From assembly GCA_002451715.1 (NCBI GenBank), contig DKDD01000225.1, positions 1 to 6,126 on the forward strand: a stretch of DNA of 6,126 bases, given 5' to 3'. Each line of letters opens with the position of its first letter. Position 1 is the first letter of the stretch. Made by a program: the position numbers and the translations under genes. This DNA is from Ruminococcaceae bacterium UBA6857. Lineage in GTDB: Bacteria; Bacillota; Clostridia; Oscillospirales; Acutalibacteraceae. Positions 6,010 through 6,126 of this stretch are shown piece after piece. The notes below the pieces were generated by a model that made no database searches, was not told the origin of the DNA, and saw only the letters and a program-made list of their open reading frames with translations.

Positions 6010-6038
6010 ATTATAGCATATTTTTACCAAAAAATCAA
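6010..6038 (-). promoter_or_regulatory. Sigma-A-type promoter of the upstream hydrolase
   Basis: On the minus strand, TTGATT (6033-6038), a 17-base spacer and TATAAT (6010-6015), preceded by TGC as an extended -10, make a near-consensus promoter. Transcription should start near 6003, leaving a leader of about 95 nt. It likely drives this gene and, by read-through, the downstream paralog. The remaining bases 6039-6126 hold no feature I can support. Confidence 0.82.
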
Positions 6039-6126
6039 ACCCGAAAAAGAATAATTGCAAGCCTTGAATAAAGACAAAAGAACGATTGGCAAGCAAAGAG
6101 CGAAAAGGCGACAAAAACTTCTTAAA

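Noticed and set aside
6057..6108. Scattered GCAAGCC/GGCAAGC and GCCTT/AAGGC similarities near the right edge
   Set aside because: The arms are short and imperfect and no T tract follows, so I cannot support a terminator or a repeat.
5998..6126. Open minus-strand frame at the right edge that could be the tail of another gene
   Set aside because: It is only about 42 codons, Phe/Leu-rich, and passes through the near-consensus promoter at 6010-6038. A second frame is also open there, so neither is convincing.

Overview
The window looks like chromosomal DNA of a Gram-positive anaerobe of the class Clostridia, possibly an uncultured gut or rumen Oscillospiraceae-type bacterium. This is inferred from the strong GGAGG-type ribosome binding sites, sigma-A-like promoters with extended -10 elements, moderate GC with many GAA/AAA codons, the tandem YmfF/YmfH peptidase pair typical of Firmicutes, and Sec-exported proteins. 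No mobile element, CRISPR array, tRNA or rRNA was seen. Species assignment is not possible from this sequence alone.

Layout. Positions 1-2359 (minus strand) hold a two-gene operon of M16-family proteins. ymfF (GTG start at 2359) lacks the zinc motif. ymfH (start at 1086, running off the left edge) has the intact HFLEH motif. They overlap by 8 bases. A 138-base divergent intergenic region separates them from a small plus-strand TfoX N-terminal-domain gene (2498-2821). That gene ends at a hairpin terminator (2821-2853) shared with the convergent minus-strand gene that ends at 2863.

Positions 2863-5908 (minus strand) hold two tandem, clearly homologous but divergent secreted alpha/beta hydrolases of 485 and 504 residues. 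Both carry signal peptides and the YDWR motif of the LCAT/PDAT-like acyltransferase and lipase fold. Both have a serine in a nucleophile elbow, a candidate acid in a GD motif and a candidate histidine. The upstream gene (4394-5908) has an excellent promoter at 6010-6038 and a leader of about 95 nt. The downstream gene (2863-4320) follows after 73 bases and appears to have its own extended -10 promoter, with an inverted repeat where transcription would begin.

How the genes may work together. YmfF and YmfH probably form a heterodimeric processing peptidase-like complex in which each subunit supplies the half of the active site that the other lacks. In Bacillus the pair is linked to elongation factor P modification. 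The two hydrolases probably act outside the membrane on lipids or other esters; their substrates are unknown. Nothing in the sequence ties the peptidase pair to the hydrolases. I found no convincing evidence of a wholly new system. The most distinctive content is the tandem pair of LCAT-like exported hydrolases with atypical nucleophile elbows.
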